This document shows positions 1 through 7,383 of a stretch of DNA of 64,000 nt, piece after piece. Position 1 is the stretch's first letter, and every line of letters starts with the position of its first letter. The position numbers were made by a program, and so were the translations under genes. Below the pieces are notes generated by a model. It was not told where the DNA came from. It searched no databases and worked only from the letters and a program-made list of their open reading frames with translations. The DNA comes from an uncultured Fluviicola sp. (lineage in GTDB: Bacteria > Bacteroidota > Bacteroidia > Flavobacteriales > Crocinitomicaceae), in contig NZ_CAMLDC010000001.1 in NCBI RefSeq assembly GCF_946478805.1, positions 265,789 through 329,788 of the forward strand, written 5' to 3'.

Positions 1-46
1 CAATTGGAAATGCGATTCTAAAAGGAATTTAAAATGTACAATTGAT

Positions 47-109
47 AATTGAAAAGGCTGATTTGAAGGAATCTTGCTAAAGATCAGATTTCCTCTTTTC
101 AATTTTTTT
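47..109 (+). terminator. Hairpin with T-tract, probable terminator of an upstream gene
   Basis: A 10-bp inverted repeat (47-56 pairing with 95-104) encloses further partly pairing sequence and is followed by a run of T to 109. It probably ends transcription from a gene left of the window. The surrounding AT-rich sequence is simple, so the pairing could be partly fortuitous. Confidence 0.45.
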
Positions 110-161
110 CATTCTCCATTTTCAATTCAAAAAATGCGTAATTTTGATACAGGAACAGCAG

Positions 162-398
162 ATGAAAAGAACGCTTCAAAAAATAGCTTTTTTCTTTGAG
201 ATGCGCTCTTTCGGAGTGTGCTCATGGTGGGCAACCAAATTGGGAATCCAAACCAACAAAGTGCGTTTGGGTTTTATCTATGCAACTTGCATTGGTTTAG
301 GCTCCCCGCTGATTCCGTACCTTATTATGGCCTGGATACTGGAACACAAACATTATTTCCAGTTTAAATCCAAAAAACGCTCCATTTGGGAATTGTAA
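162..398 (+). CDS. PspC domain family membrane protein
   Basis: This is a protein of 78 residues when started at the ATG at 162; a TTG at 144 in the same frame would add six residues. It has the PspC-type layout: a short polar N-terminus with a conserved-looking FGVCSWWATKLGI stretch, then VRLGFIYATCIGLGSPLIPY leading into one hydrophobic membrane segment (about residues 35-60), then a basic tail. PspC proteins are small inner-membrane proteins linked to envelope stress in other bacteria; that role is not shown here. It lies 10 bp before the RmlD-like gene, so the two may be co-transcribed. The family call is by pattern; the exact job is unknown. Confidence 0.6.
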   Translation: MKRTLQKIAFFFEMRSFGVCSWWATKLGIQTNKVRLGFIYATCIGLGSPLIPYLIMAWILEHKHYFQFKSKKRSIWEL

Positions 399-408
399 TC
401 AAAGTATC

Positions 409-1320
409 ATGAAAATCCTTATCACCGGCTCAAATGGTTTATTGGGACAAAAAATTGTCAAACGTTGCCTAAAGCACAATATTCCATTCGTTGCAACTTC
501 TAAAGGGGCAAACCGGAATCCGGAATGTCCGGGCGACCGGTATATTAGTTTGGATCTGCTTCAGACGGATGAGGTGCATCAACTGGTGCTTGACCAAAAA
601 CCTACGGCGATTATTCACACTGCTGCATTGACCAATGTGGATTACTGCGAAGAACATCCGGAAGAATGTCATCAGGTAAACGTCATTTCCACTCAGGTGC
701 TTTATGAAGCTGCGAAAAGTGTTCAGGCTCATTTTGAATTAGTTTCTACAGATTTTGTCTTTGACGGTGAAAATGGTCCGTATAAAGAAGAAGACCCGGT
801 AAATCCGCTGAGTGTTTATGCGCAGTCTAAAGTGGATGCGGAACACCTTCTTTTGGCAGACCCGGAAGATTATAAAAACTGGTCGATTGCAAGAACGATC
901 ATCGTTTATGGAACAGGTTTTGGATTGTCCCGTTCCAATATGATCCTTTGGGCTATGGAAGCCTTGCCAAAGGGAGAATTGATGAAATTGGTGGACGATC
1001 AGTTTCGCGCTCCGACTTGGGCGGATGATTTGGCATATGGTTGCGTGGAAATCATTAAGCGGAATCAAACCGGGATTTTCCATCTTTCAGGACCTGCGCC
1101 AAGAGCAATCGATCAAATTGTGAAAGAAGTGGGAAAAGCACTTGGATTAAGTGATCTGAAAATTGAGACAATTTCCTCGACAACCTTGAATCAAGCTGCC
1201 AAAAGGCCACCAAGAACGGGTTTTGACCTTTTGAAAGCTGAAAAATTACTGGATTATCACCCGATGGATATACAAGAAACCATACCACTGCTCCAAAAAG
1301 ATTTAATTCACTACCGCTAA
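409..1320 (+). CDS. SDR family NAD(P)-dependent reductase, RmlD/dTDP-4-dehydrorhamnose reductase-like
   Basis: The 303-residue protein opens with a Rossmann dinucleotide motif (ITGSNGLLGQK, residues 5-15) and carries the SDR catalytic pair as YAQSK near residue 138, preceded by a Ser/Thr-rich strand (STDFVFDG). Length and domain order match the RmlD branch of extended SDRs, which reduce dTDP-4-keto-rhamnose or related sugars or cofactors. No rmlABC genes are adjacent, so a role in rhamnose synthesis cannot be assumed; many Bacteroidota carry stand-alone RmlD-like proteins of unknown substrate. The gene starts 10 bp after the PspC-like gene and ends 10 bp before the HHH gene, suggesting one transcript. 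Confidence 0.75.
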   Translation: MKILITGSNGLLGQKIVKRCLKHNIPFVATSKGANRNPECPGDRYISLDLLQTDEVHQLVLDQKPTAIIHTAALTNVDYCEEHPEECHQVNVISTQVLYEAAKSVQAHFELVSTDFVFDGENGPYKEEDPVNPLSVYAQSKVDAEHLLLADPEDYKNWSIARTIIVYGTGFGLSRSNMILWAMEALPKGELMKLVDDQFRAPTWADDLAYGCVEIIKRNQTGIFHLSGPAPRAIDQIVKEVGKALGLSDLKIETISSTTLNQAAKRPPRTGFDLLKAEKLLDYHPMDIQETIPLLQKDLIHYR

Positions 1321-1330
1321 GAACAAAAAA

Positions 1331-2191
1331 ATGACCCACTATTCAAAATCTACCAAGCGGGGAATTGTTGTATTCACGCTATTGCTACTCGCCATTTTTG
1401 TGGCTCCGGATCTGATTCAGTATTTCAGACCGAAGCCGGAAATCAGTATAGAACAATGGTCGAACAAGGAGAAGCAGGTTACTGAGAAACTAAACAGTCA
1501 GTCCGGGTTCAATTATCACAAAAGCTGGAAGAAAAACCGCTATTCAAGGCCATTAGCCAAGTTTGATCCGAATGGGTATACCTTAGAAGAATGGATGGCT
1601 TTGGGACTTTCTGAAAAACAGAGTGCAATCGTACTCAAATTCACCTCCCGGAAAATCTATTCCAACGAAGAGTTGAAGCGGATCTTCGTCATCTCCGATG
1701 AACTATTCCAGCTGATAAAGGATTCAACGTACTATCCGGAAAGAACCAAAAACCTGGATAAATACACAGAATATAAGCTCGAACAAAAATTGGTCACAGT
1801 GGATATCAACCGGGCAAATCTGGATGAGGTGCTTCAGGCCGCAGAAATCACTTCTTTCGACGCGAAACAGATTATCCGTGCCAGGGACAATTTCGGCGGA
1901 TTCTATTCGTTGAGCCAACTGAGCGAAGTTTGGCAGGCAACTCCGGAGAAAATTGCGGTGTGGGAAAAATACATCCGGATCGATCCTGAGAATATCCGAA
2001 AAATGAATATCAATACTGCGAGTACGAAAGAATTATCACTTCATCCTTATATTTCTTGGAATTTGGCAAACTCTCTTGTGAAGTTACGTTCCCAAAACGG
2101 ATTCTATAAAGAACTCCGGGAAATTAAGAAATCAGTTCTGATGACAGATGAATTGTATGAAAAGCTGAAGTATTACCTGGTAGTAGAATGA
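1331..2191 (+). CDS. Membrane-anchored helix-hairpin-helix (ComEA-like) protein
   Basis: A 286-residue protein with one N-terminal membrane segment (GIVVFTLLLLAIFVAPDLIQ, about residues 11-30), a charged linker, and at least two recognisable helix-hairpin-helix units in the C-terminal half (VDINRANLDEVLQA around residue 158 and MNINTASTKELSLHPYISW around residue 228). This is the architecture of ComEA-like DNA-binding proteins, which bind double-stranded DNA without sequence specificity at the membrane. A DNA-uptake role is an inference. A degraded copy of its 3' part is found at 2663-2732 before apt. Confidence 0.75.
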   Translation: MTHYSKSTKRGIVVFTLLLLAIFVAPDLIQYFRPKPEISIEQWSNKEKQVTEKLNSQSGFNYHKSWKKNRYSRPLAKFDPNGYTLEEWMALGLSEKQSAIVLKFTSRKIYSNEELKRIFVISDELFQLIKDSTYYPERTKNLDKYTEYKLEQKLVTVDINRANLDEVLQAAEITSFDAKQIIRARDNFGGFYSLSQLSEVWQATPEKIAVWEKYIRIDPENIRKMNINTASTKELSLHPYISWNLANSLVKLRSQNGFYKELREIKKSVLMTDELYEKLKYYLVVE

Positions 2192-2195
2192 TGAA

Positions 2196-2573
2196 TCATT
2201 CTATGTGCAATTTTTTTTGCAGTAAGTTGAGTTTTTTTTCGAGTTCCTCCACTTCTGTATTATTCGGGCAATTACCCATGCTACCTTCTTTGTTATAGAT
2301 CGGCATACAACGGATGAAAAATTGGTGGTGTTTGGCGTAGCGTTTCCGAATTTCTTCATTCAACAAAGGCATCTCTGATCCTTTCTTTTGAATCCGTTTG
2401 ACTTCTTCCATCAATGTAATTACTTCCTTGGCATATGTGATAGCGGCTGAGGTGCAATCACAAGGAGTTACCAGGGACATGGTATCAATCTTCAGTGAGG
2501 CATCACTAACATGGAACTGTGCGTTGCAAGTACCTGAAAAAGTAATAAGAAGTAAGCCAAATAATTGTTTCAT
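2196..2573 (-). CDS. Small secreted protein of unknown function
   Basis: A 125-residue protein not recognised as any family. It begins with a clear signal peptide (MKQLFGLLLITFSGTCNA, cleavage expected before QFHV), followed by a mostly helical charged domain with four cysteines in the mature part (a CDC pair, C in FIRCMP and C in GNCPNN), which could form disulfides outside the cytoplasm. It is convergent with the HHH gene (stops 4 bp apart) and faces away from apt. It sits between the HHH gene and a decayed piece of that gene, so it may have been inserted there. Confidence 0.6.
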   Translation of the reverse strand: MKQLFGLLLITFSGTCNAQFHVSDASLKIDTMSLVTPCDCTSAAITYAKEVITLMEEVKRIQKKGSEMPLLNEEIRKRYAKHHQFFIRCMPIYNKEGSMGNCPNNTEVEELEKKLNLLQKKLHIE

Positions 2574-2662
2574 GGAAATGAATTTGGACGAAAGTTACCG
2601 ATTTTGGTTGAATGGAAAAACAATGCAGGATGTTCACGATCCATACCATTCATATGATTCAA

Positions 2663-2732
2663 TTATCAGTTCGTTCATCTATTTCTTGGAATTTGTCAAA
2701 TTCTCCGTAAAATTGCGCTCGCAAAATGGATT
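2663..2732 (+). pseudogene. Decayed fragment of the HHH (ComEA-like) gene
   Basis: These 70 bases align with 2033-2103 inside the HHH gene at roughly three-quarters identity by eye, including a shared stretch TATTTCTTGGAATTTG and the later part encoding KLRSQNG. Read in the frame of the parent gene, it gives LSVRSSISWNLSNSP and then a stop; a 1-base deletion shifts the remainder. It ends 16 bases before the apt start. It is therefore a relic of a duplication or rearrangement rather than a gene. Confidence 0.65.
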
Positions 2733-2748
2733 ACCTTATAATAGAATC

Positions 2749-3276
2749 ATGATAGAAGAAAAAATTAAAGGCGTAATTAGAGATGTGATCGACTTTCCAA
2801 AGCCTGGAATTGTGTTCAAGGACATTACTCCGATTATGTTGGATCCCGCTTTATCCAAAGAAATAGTCAGTCACCTGGTATCAATATACAAAGACCAGAA
2901 ATTGGACAAGATCGCCGGAATTGAAAGTCGCGGGTTTTTATTCGGCTATCCTTTGGCAATGGAACTGGGACTTCCTTTTGTTCTGATCCGTAAATCAGGA
3001 AAATTGCCCTATCATAAAATAGATCATTCATACGAATTGGAATACGGTTCTGCAACAATTGAAATGCATGTGGATGCGGTTCAAAAAGGAGAACGTGTAT
3101 TGATTCACGATGATTTACTGGCTACGGGTGGGTCCGCTTCTGCGGCGGCAGAACTCATCCTGAAATGTGGCGGTGAAGTTGCCGGATTTAACTTCCTTGT
3201 GGGGTTAAATTTTCTAAATGGGAATGAAAAATTGAAAAACTACTCTAATAATATTACTAATTTAGTAGCCTATTAA
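2749..3276 (+). CDS. apt: Adenine phosphoribosyltransferase
   Basis: This 175-residue enzyme joins adenine to PRPP to form AMP in purine salvage, in the cytoplasm. The start at 2749 gives MIEEKIKGVIRDVIDFPKPG, the usual Apt N-terminus; the longer open frame reaching back to 2398 runs through the relic of the HHH gene and across the start of the opposing secreted-protein gene. The type I PRTase PRPP loop is visible as VLIHDDLLATGGSA (about residues 116-129), and IAGIESRGFLFG is the conserved adenine-pocket region. Length is typical of the family. Confidence 0.95.
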   Translation: MIEEKIKGVIRDVIDFPKPGIVFKDITPIMLDPALSKEIVSHLVSIYKDQKLDKIAGIESRGFLFGYPLAMELGLPFVLIRKSGKLPYHKIDHSYELEYGSATIEMHVDAVQKGERVLIHDDLLATGGSASAAAELILKCGGEVAGFNFLVGLNFLNGNEKLKNYSNNITNLVAY

Positions 3277-3327
3277 AATTTATTAATCGAAAAAAAAATT
3301 AACGGAACCCCAACAAAACTGTTAATC

Positions 3328-4467
3328 ATGAACTTTGAACTAAACGAAAATCAAAAAATGATCACGCAAATGGTGCGTGATTTTGCGGAAAGAGAAATCC
3401 GTCCGAATATGAATCAATGGGATGCTGATGAATACTTTCCTGTTGATGTCATGAAAAAAATGGGCGAACTTGGCCTATTGGGAATTTATATCCCGGAACA
3501 ATATGGAGGAAGCGGCTTTTCATATCTGGAATATGCGACAGCATTGATGGAATTGGGAAAAGTATGCGGAGGGATCGGTCTAAGTGTTGCAGCGCATAAT
3601 TCGTTGTGTACAGGACATATTTATTACCACGGAAACGAAGAACAAAAGAAAAAATATCTGCCGAAATTAACGTCAGGAGAATTTATCGGGGCGTGGGGTC
3701 TGACTGAGCCGAATACAGGTTCTGATGCCATGCGTATGAAGTGTACTGCAGTTAAGGATGGAGATCATTGGGTGATTAACGGGGCGAAGAACTGGATTAC
3801 TCATGGTTTATCAGGGGATGTTGCGGTTGTGTTGGTTCGTACGGGAGAATTACTCGATTCAAACGGGATCACAGCATTTATTGTTGAAAAAGGAACTCCG
3901 GGATTCTCGGCAGTTAAAATCAAAGATAAATTAGGAGTTCGAGCTTCTGAAACAGCGGAATTGATTTTTGACAATGTGCGTCTGCACGAGTCACAAGTGA
4001 TTGGTGAAGTGGGACAAGGGTTCAAACAGGCCATGCACATTTTGGATGGAGGCCGTATTTCAATCGCCGCACTTTCTTGTGGTATCGCACGTGGAGCTTA
4101 TGAAGCATCCGTGAAGTACGCAAAAGAGCGTGAGCAATTCGGACAACCGATCGGTAAGTTCCAGGCAATCGGATTCAAACTGGCTGATATGGCTACGGAA
4201 GTAGAAGCAGCAGAATTATTGACTTTCCAGGCGGCAGATTACAAGAATAGAAACCAGAAAATGACTACTCAAGGAGCTTTTGCGAAATATTTTGCTTCAG
4301 AAGTTTCTGTGAAATGTGGAAACGAAGCTGTTCAGATCATGGGTGGTTACGGGTTCACAAAAGAGTATCCGGCAGAGAAATTCCTGAGAGATGCGAAGTT
4401 GATGACCATCGGTGAAGGAACGTCTGAAATTCAGAAATTGGTCATTTCAAGAGAGATTTTAAAGTAA
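3328..4467 (+). CDS. Acyl-CoA dehydrogenase
   Basis: A 379-residue flavoprotein of the short/medium-chain acyl-CoA dehydrogenase type. It oxidises acyl-CoA to enoyl-CoA with FAD, passing electrons to ETF. The N-terminal helical domain, the central beta domain (WGLTEPNTGSDAM near residue 130, a flavin-contact signature) and the C-terminal helical domain (EREQFGQPIGKFQ near residue 268) are all present. The C-terminal IGEGTSEIQ holds the glutamate in the position of the catalytic base of short-chain family members. It stands alone, followed by the promoter of rpsU. Chain-length preference cannot be read from the sequence. Confidence 0.92.
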   Translation: MNFELNENQKMITQMVRDFAEREIRPNMNQWDADEYFPVDVMKKMGELGLLGIYIPEQYGGSGFSYLEYATALMELGKVCGGIGLSVAAHNSLCTGHIYYHGNEEQKKKYLPKLTSGEFIGAWGLTEPNTGSDAMRMKCTAVKDGDHWVINGAKNWITHGLSGDVAVVLVRTGELLDSNGITAFIVEKGTPGFSAVKIKDKLGVRASETAELIFDNVRLHESQVIGEVGQGFKQAMHILDGGRISIAALSCGIARGAYEASVKYAKEREQFGQPIGKFQAIGFKLADMATEVEAAELLTFQAADYKNRNQKMTTQGAFAKYFASEVSVKCGNEAVQIMGGYGFTKEYPAEKFLRDAKLMTIGEGTSEIQKLVISREILK

Positions 4468-4492
4468 TTCGGAATTATTTTTTGAAATACGC

Positions 4493-4522
4493 TTTGTTGA
4501 AAAGAAAAAACAATTATCTTTG
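4493..4522 (+). promoter_or_regulatory. Promoter of rpsU (Bacteroidota type)
   Basis: A TTTG at 4493-4496 and a TATCTTTG at 4515-4522 are separated by 18 bases, matching the Bacteroidota primary sigma consensus (TTTG near -33, TAnnTTTG near -7). Transcription would start near 4528, leaving a leader of about 50 bases before the rpsU ATG. Confidence 0.7.
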
Positions 4523-4576
4523 CGCTCCCTATAAGCGTATAGGTATTAAAAAGCTAACAATAGAATTAAATAGAAT

Positions 4577-4768
4577 ATGTTAATCATTCCAGTTAAAGAA
4601 GGCGAGAACATCGAAAGAGCGCTTAAGAAGTACAAGAAGAAATATGACAAAACAAATGTCATGAAAGAATTACGTCGTCGTAAAGAATTCGTGAAACCAT
4701 CTGTTATTGATCGTCAAGCGAACATTCGTGCAGCTTATGCTCAAAAAATGAAATCTCAAGAGATTTAA
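4577..4768 (+). CDS. rpsU: 30S ribosomal protein S21
   Basis: A 63-residue, strongly basic protein with the S21 signature (VKEGENIERALKKYKKKYDK, residues 6-25) and the ELRRRKEFVKPS stretch. S21 binds near the anti-Shine-Dalgarno end of 16S rRNA and takes part in initiation. It is a single-gene unit with its own promoter upstream and an intrinsic terminator 27 bases after the stop. In the relatives I know, xerC follows rpsU closely; here four secreted-protein genes lie in between. Confidence 0.97.
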   Translation: MLIIPVKEGENIERALKKYKKKYDKTNVMKELRRRKEFVKPSVIDRQANIRAAYAQKMKSQEI

Positions 4769-4795
4769 TACAAAGATATACATGTTAAAAAATTG

Positions 4796-4826
4796 AGGCC
4801 TCGACAAACATGTCGGGGCCTTTTTA
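4796..4826 (+). terminator. Intrinsic terminator after rpsU
   Basis: An 11-bp GC-rich stem (4796-4806 with 4811-4821, two G-T pairs) with a 4-base loop is followed by five T. Its right arm TGTCGGGGC is also found in the terminator at 7331-7366 on the other side of the secreted-protein block. Confidence 0.85.
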
Positions 4827-4874
4827 TTTGCATGATTTTTTTATCAAGATCGCTGTGGTTTTCATTTTTTTATT

Positions 4875-4882
4875 TATGTTTG
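4875..4882 (+). promoter_or_regulatory. -7 box upstream of the secreted paralogue pair
   Basis: TATGTTTG fits the TAnnTTTG box and lies 22 bases before the ATG at 4905. No clear TTG is found at the expected distance upstream, so this is only a half-supported promoter. Confidence 0.4.
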
Positions 4883-4904
4883 AGCAACATCTAAATAATT
4901 ATAT

Positions 4905-5315
4905 ATGAAAAAACTATTCACCTTAACAACTTTCTCGTTGTTAGTATTAGTTTCACTTGCTGAACCCCCAGTTAAGAAATGGAAATCAGATCGTGGACTT
5001 TTTGGTTACAAAACAGTTACTCAAACAAATTCTCCAGATTTAATAATGTTGTCATGCAGAGATCCCGGATTGATCGCTTGCAGGGCGCAAGGTATTACCG
5101 TTGTAGGAGATGATGGTGAGATTTCCTTGACCGAAACCAATATTGAAAGCATTGAACGTATGATTGATGACCTAGTATTGTCTGGAAAAAATTCCGGGAC
5201 AATTGTTTACGACGATAAAGTTGTAATCACATTTTTGTTTAATGAAGATGCTGACGATCTAGAATACACGCTTTATTCAATTCCTCAAGCTCGCAGATTT
5301 GGAGTTAATTTTTAA
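4905..5315 (+). CDS. Secreted protein of unknown function, first of a tandem paralogue pair
   Basis: A 136-residue protein with a signal peptide (MKKLFTLTTFSLLVLVSLAE). It is not recognised as any family. It shares with the next gene the pattern R-G-[LI]-F-G-Y-K-T-V ... [ST]-C-x-D-P-G-x-[LI]-x-C and a C-terminal part (FNEDADDLEYTLYSIPQAR) resembling FDRDADKQEVHIYTLVEAR. The two conserved cysteines suggest a disulfide in the mature protein. It precedes its paralogue by 12 bases and is likely co-transcribed with it. Confidence 0.65.
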   Translation: MKKLFTLTTFSLLVLVSLAEPPVKKWKSDRGLFGYKTVTQTNSPDLIMLSCRDPGLIACRAQGITVVGDDGEISLTETNIESIERMIDDLVLSGKNSGTIVYDDKVVITFLFNEDADDLEYTLYSIPQARRFGVNF

Positions 5316-5327
5316 CGATTTGATTTT

Positions 5328-5702
5328 ATGAAAAAACTGTTTTTTACTTTAATAGCTTTAATGCTACTATCGAATCTTCATGCTGAAGATATTATAACAA
5401 AATACAATCGAGGAATTTTCGGTTATAAAACCGTTCACCAAGCTCAGCAACCCATTGGGAGGAGTTTGACTTGTACGGATCCGGGTAAATTGAAATGTGA
5501 ATGGTCTTCATCCTTATCAAGTAATAATGACAGATATGAAAGTATTCTTTTAAAAGTTGATGAAGAATGTATGAATGGCAGTAGTTCTGGTTCATTTCAA
5601 ACTAGCGATTATTATGTTAGTTATACGTTTGATCGAGATGCGGATAAACAAGAAGTGCATATTTACACATTGGTTGAAGCTCGTGATAAAGGTCTCATTT
5701 AA
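5328..5702 (+). CDS. Secreted protein of unknown function, second of a tandem paralogue pair
   Basis: A 124-residue protein with a signal peptide (MKKLFFTLIALMLLSNLHAE). The mature part repeats the motifs of the upstream gene: RGIFGYKTV near residue 28, CTDPGKLKC near residue 49, and a C-terminal FDRDADKQEVHIYTLVEAR. The middle is more diverged and contains an extra cysteine (EECMNGS). It probably arose by tandem duplication. Its stop lies 4 bases before the likely TTG start of the next secreted-protein gene. Confidence 0.65.
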   Translation: MKKLFFTLIALMLLSNLHAEDIITKYNRGIFGYKTVHQAQQPIGRSLTCTDPGKLKCEWSSSLSSNNDRYESILLKVDEECMNGSSSGSFQTSDYYVSYTFDRDADKQEVHIYTLVEARDKGLI

Positions 5703-5706
5703 AAGT

Positions 5707-6858
5707 TTGATTCTCCTGTTTGTTTTTATTTCAAATGGGAGAATCTCAAATTGTCAAATAGTAACATCCACCATAATTAAACTTCCTCAGACTGGTAGTT
5801 TGCAAACTGGAAATGTTCTTTCAAGTATCGATAATGGTGTTGTATATTTTATGCCGTCTTATACTGATAAAAAGGAACGATCAATTTATTTGGCTGACTT
5901 GGACGGTCGGCCTAAAGAATCTCTAACAATAAAAGAAGAAGGAATTAAAGGGTTTAAGAATGAGCGGATAGTTCAATTTGCTGTATCAGAGAGCAATCTT
6001 ATTGTCCTTTCAAATAAGTCAATTCATTTTTTTCGCAGAGATCGAAATTCTTTTCAAGTAGTTAAGACCATTAAAAATCGTTACAGTTTTGATCATATTG
6101 AAAAATTGGGCGATTCATTTCTATTGCATGTATGTTATTCATTTCACCCTATGGATCAGGTAGAGACCAATTTATGGGCAAAACTTGATATGTCCTCAAT
6201 GGAGATTGGTACGTTATTTACGCCCGAAATGGATAATTCCAAGTTTGGAAGTTTCGTTAATTCGTGGGTCTCAACGTATGGAAGAACTATTGCTCATGCA
6301 AGTGCAAGTCAGTATAAAGTAATGTTTTATAATGATCTGTTCTTACCGATTGATTCCATCGAATTATCTGATGAATTATTCAAGCTTGACACGAGTCTGA
6401 TTAATAATGCGGATTTATATTCGAAAGAAGGAATAAGTAACTTCATGAAGGTAGATGATGAAAAATTCTCACGAATAAGGAAAGTTATAATGCTGAACGC
6501 TACTCAAATACTGGTATTTTCTAAATTATCCCAAGAGGCACTTACTGATAAAGGGAAAGTGAGGTTGGATACATGGGACAAAAGCTCTGGTGTTTGGCGG
6601 TTACAACATCAGATTACAGGAGACGAAATCTACAAAGATGGTGAGACTTATGATGATCAACATACGTTTCTGGGAAACTTATACCAAAATGTATTTGATT
6701 TAAGAATAAGCAATGGTCAAATTTATTGTGTTTCTTTTCCGTATTACCCCAAAGTGAAAACAGAGAGTTTTGATAGGGTAAAAGATATCGAGGCATATTT
6801 CAAAGATTCAAGCGAATTTCATTATGGGCTGGAGAAGTTTATGTTTAATAATAATTAG
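5707..6858 (+). CDS. Secreted protein of unknown function, possibly a beta-propeller
   Basis: The frame is open from 5575, but the first part overlaps the previous gene. The likely start is the TTG at 5707, which gives a signal peptide (LILLFVFISNGRISNCQ) and a protein of about 383 residues. No family was recognised. The body is rich in short beta-like segments with repeated patterns such as NGVVYFMPSY, ESNLIVLSNKSIHFF and KLGDSFLLHVCYSF, which would suit a propeller fold; this is a guess from pattern. It overlaps the next gene by 35 bases, implying coupled translation. Confidence 0.5.
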   Translation: MILLFVFISNGRISNCQIVTSTIIKLPQTGSLQTGNVLSSIDNGVVYFMPSYTDKKERSIYLADLDGRPKESLTIKEEGIKGFKNERIVQFAVSESNLIVLSNKSIHFFRRDRNSFQVVKTIKNRYSFDHIEKLGDSFLLHVCYSFHPMDQVETNLWAKLDMSSMEIGTLFTPEMDNSKFGSFVNSWVSTYGRTIAHASASQYKVMFYNDLFLPIDSIELSDELFKLDTSLINNADLYSKEGISNFMKVDDEKFSRIRKVIMLNATQILVFSKLSQEALTDKGKVRLDTWDKSSGVWRLQHQITGDEIYKDGETYDDQHTFLGNLYQNVFDLRISNGQIYCVSFPYYPKVKTESFDRVKDIEAYFKDSSEFHYGLEKFMFNNN

Positions 6859-7300
6859 CTATTTAGCTTCTTGGTCTTATGTTTTAAGTCAAGATTTATC
6901 CGTACTTACAGTTTATGACGAACAGGGAAAGGGTCATCAGATACATTCTGTGATCAAGGATTCTGAGAGTTTTGTGGTTGTGAAAGATGCTTTTTGTATT
7001 GGTTGTGCCGAATATTTGGTGAATTGTTCAAAAAGTAAGAAGGTGCTCGTCATTATGGAACGATTCAGTCTGTTAGCGATTTCCAGTTTTCAACCGATAA
7101 AAAATGCAGAATTATTTTTTGTATCCAAAACAGAATTGATGCCCGATGATTTTGGTACAACTGGAATGGCGATAATCCGAAAGGAGTCATTACAGATCAT
7201 AAAAGAAAAGGAAATCAACCATCTTACCAAGAATTATCAGGAAGGAATTAAAAGTGTTCGGAAAATAGTTAAGACCTACTTCAAATCGAAAGACTCATAA
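6824..7300 (+). CDS. Secreted protein with a CxxC motif, function unknown
   Basis: A 158-residue protein starting inside the end of the previous gene. A signal peptide (residues 1-22, ending VLSQ) is followed by a domain containing FCIGCAEYLVNC around residue 57. The CxxC could be redox-active or bind metal, and the strand-like stretches around it (ESFVVVKDAF, KVLVIMERFS) vaguely recall a thioredoxin-like arrangement, but I cannot assign it to that family. It is the last gene of the secreted block and is followed by a terminator at 7331-7366. Confidence 0.55.
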   Translation: MGWRSLCLIIISYLASWSYVLSQDLSVLTVYDEQGKGHQIHSVIKDSESFVVVKDAFCIGCAEYLVNCSKSKKVLVIMERFSLLAISSFQPIKNAELFFVSKTELMPDDFGTTGMAIIRKESLQIIKEKEINHLTKNYQEGIKSVRKIVKTYFKSKDS

Positions 7301-7330
7301 TTCTTAGAATTCCCCTCACTAATACTGTGT

Positions 7331-7366
7331 AAAAGTCCTGGTTTGTTGTCGGGGCTTTTCTTTTTT
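7331..7366 (+). terminator. Intrinsic terminator after the secreted-protein block
   Basis: A 10-bp stem (7331-7340 with 7350-7359) is followed by C and a run of six T. It lies just before xerC and resembles the rpsU terminator in its right arm (TGTCGGGGC). Confidence 0.8.
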
Positions 7367-7383
7367 GTATCTTGTATTTTGTT

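Noticed and set aside
2398..2748. N-terminal extension of apt by 117 codons
   Set aside because: The frame is open by chance; it runs antisense through the start of the secreted-protein gene and through the HHH relic. Apt begins normally at 2749.
5575..5706. Upstream start for the possible beta-propeller protein
   Set aside because: It would overlap the preceding paralogue by over 120 bases and bury the signal peptide; the TTG at 5707 gives a sensible export signal.
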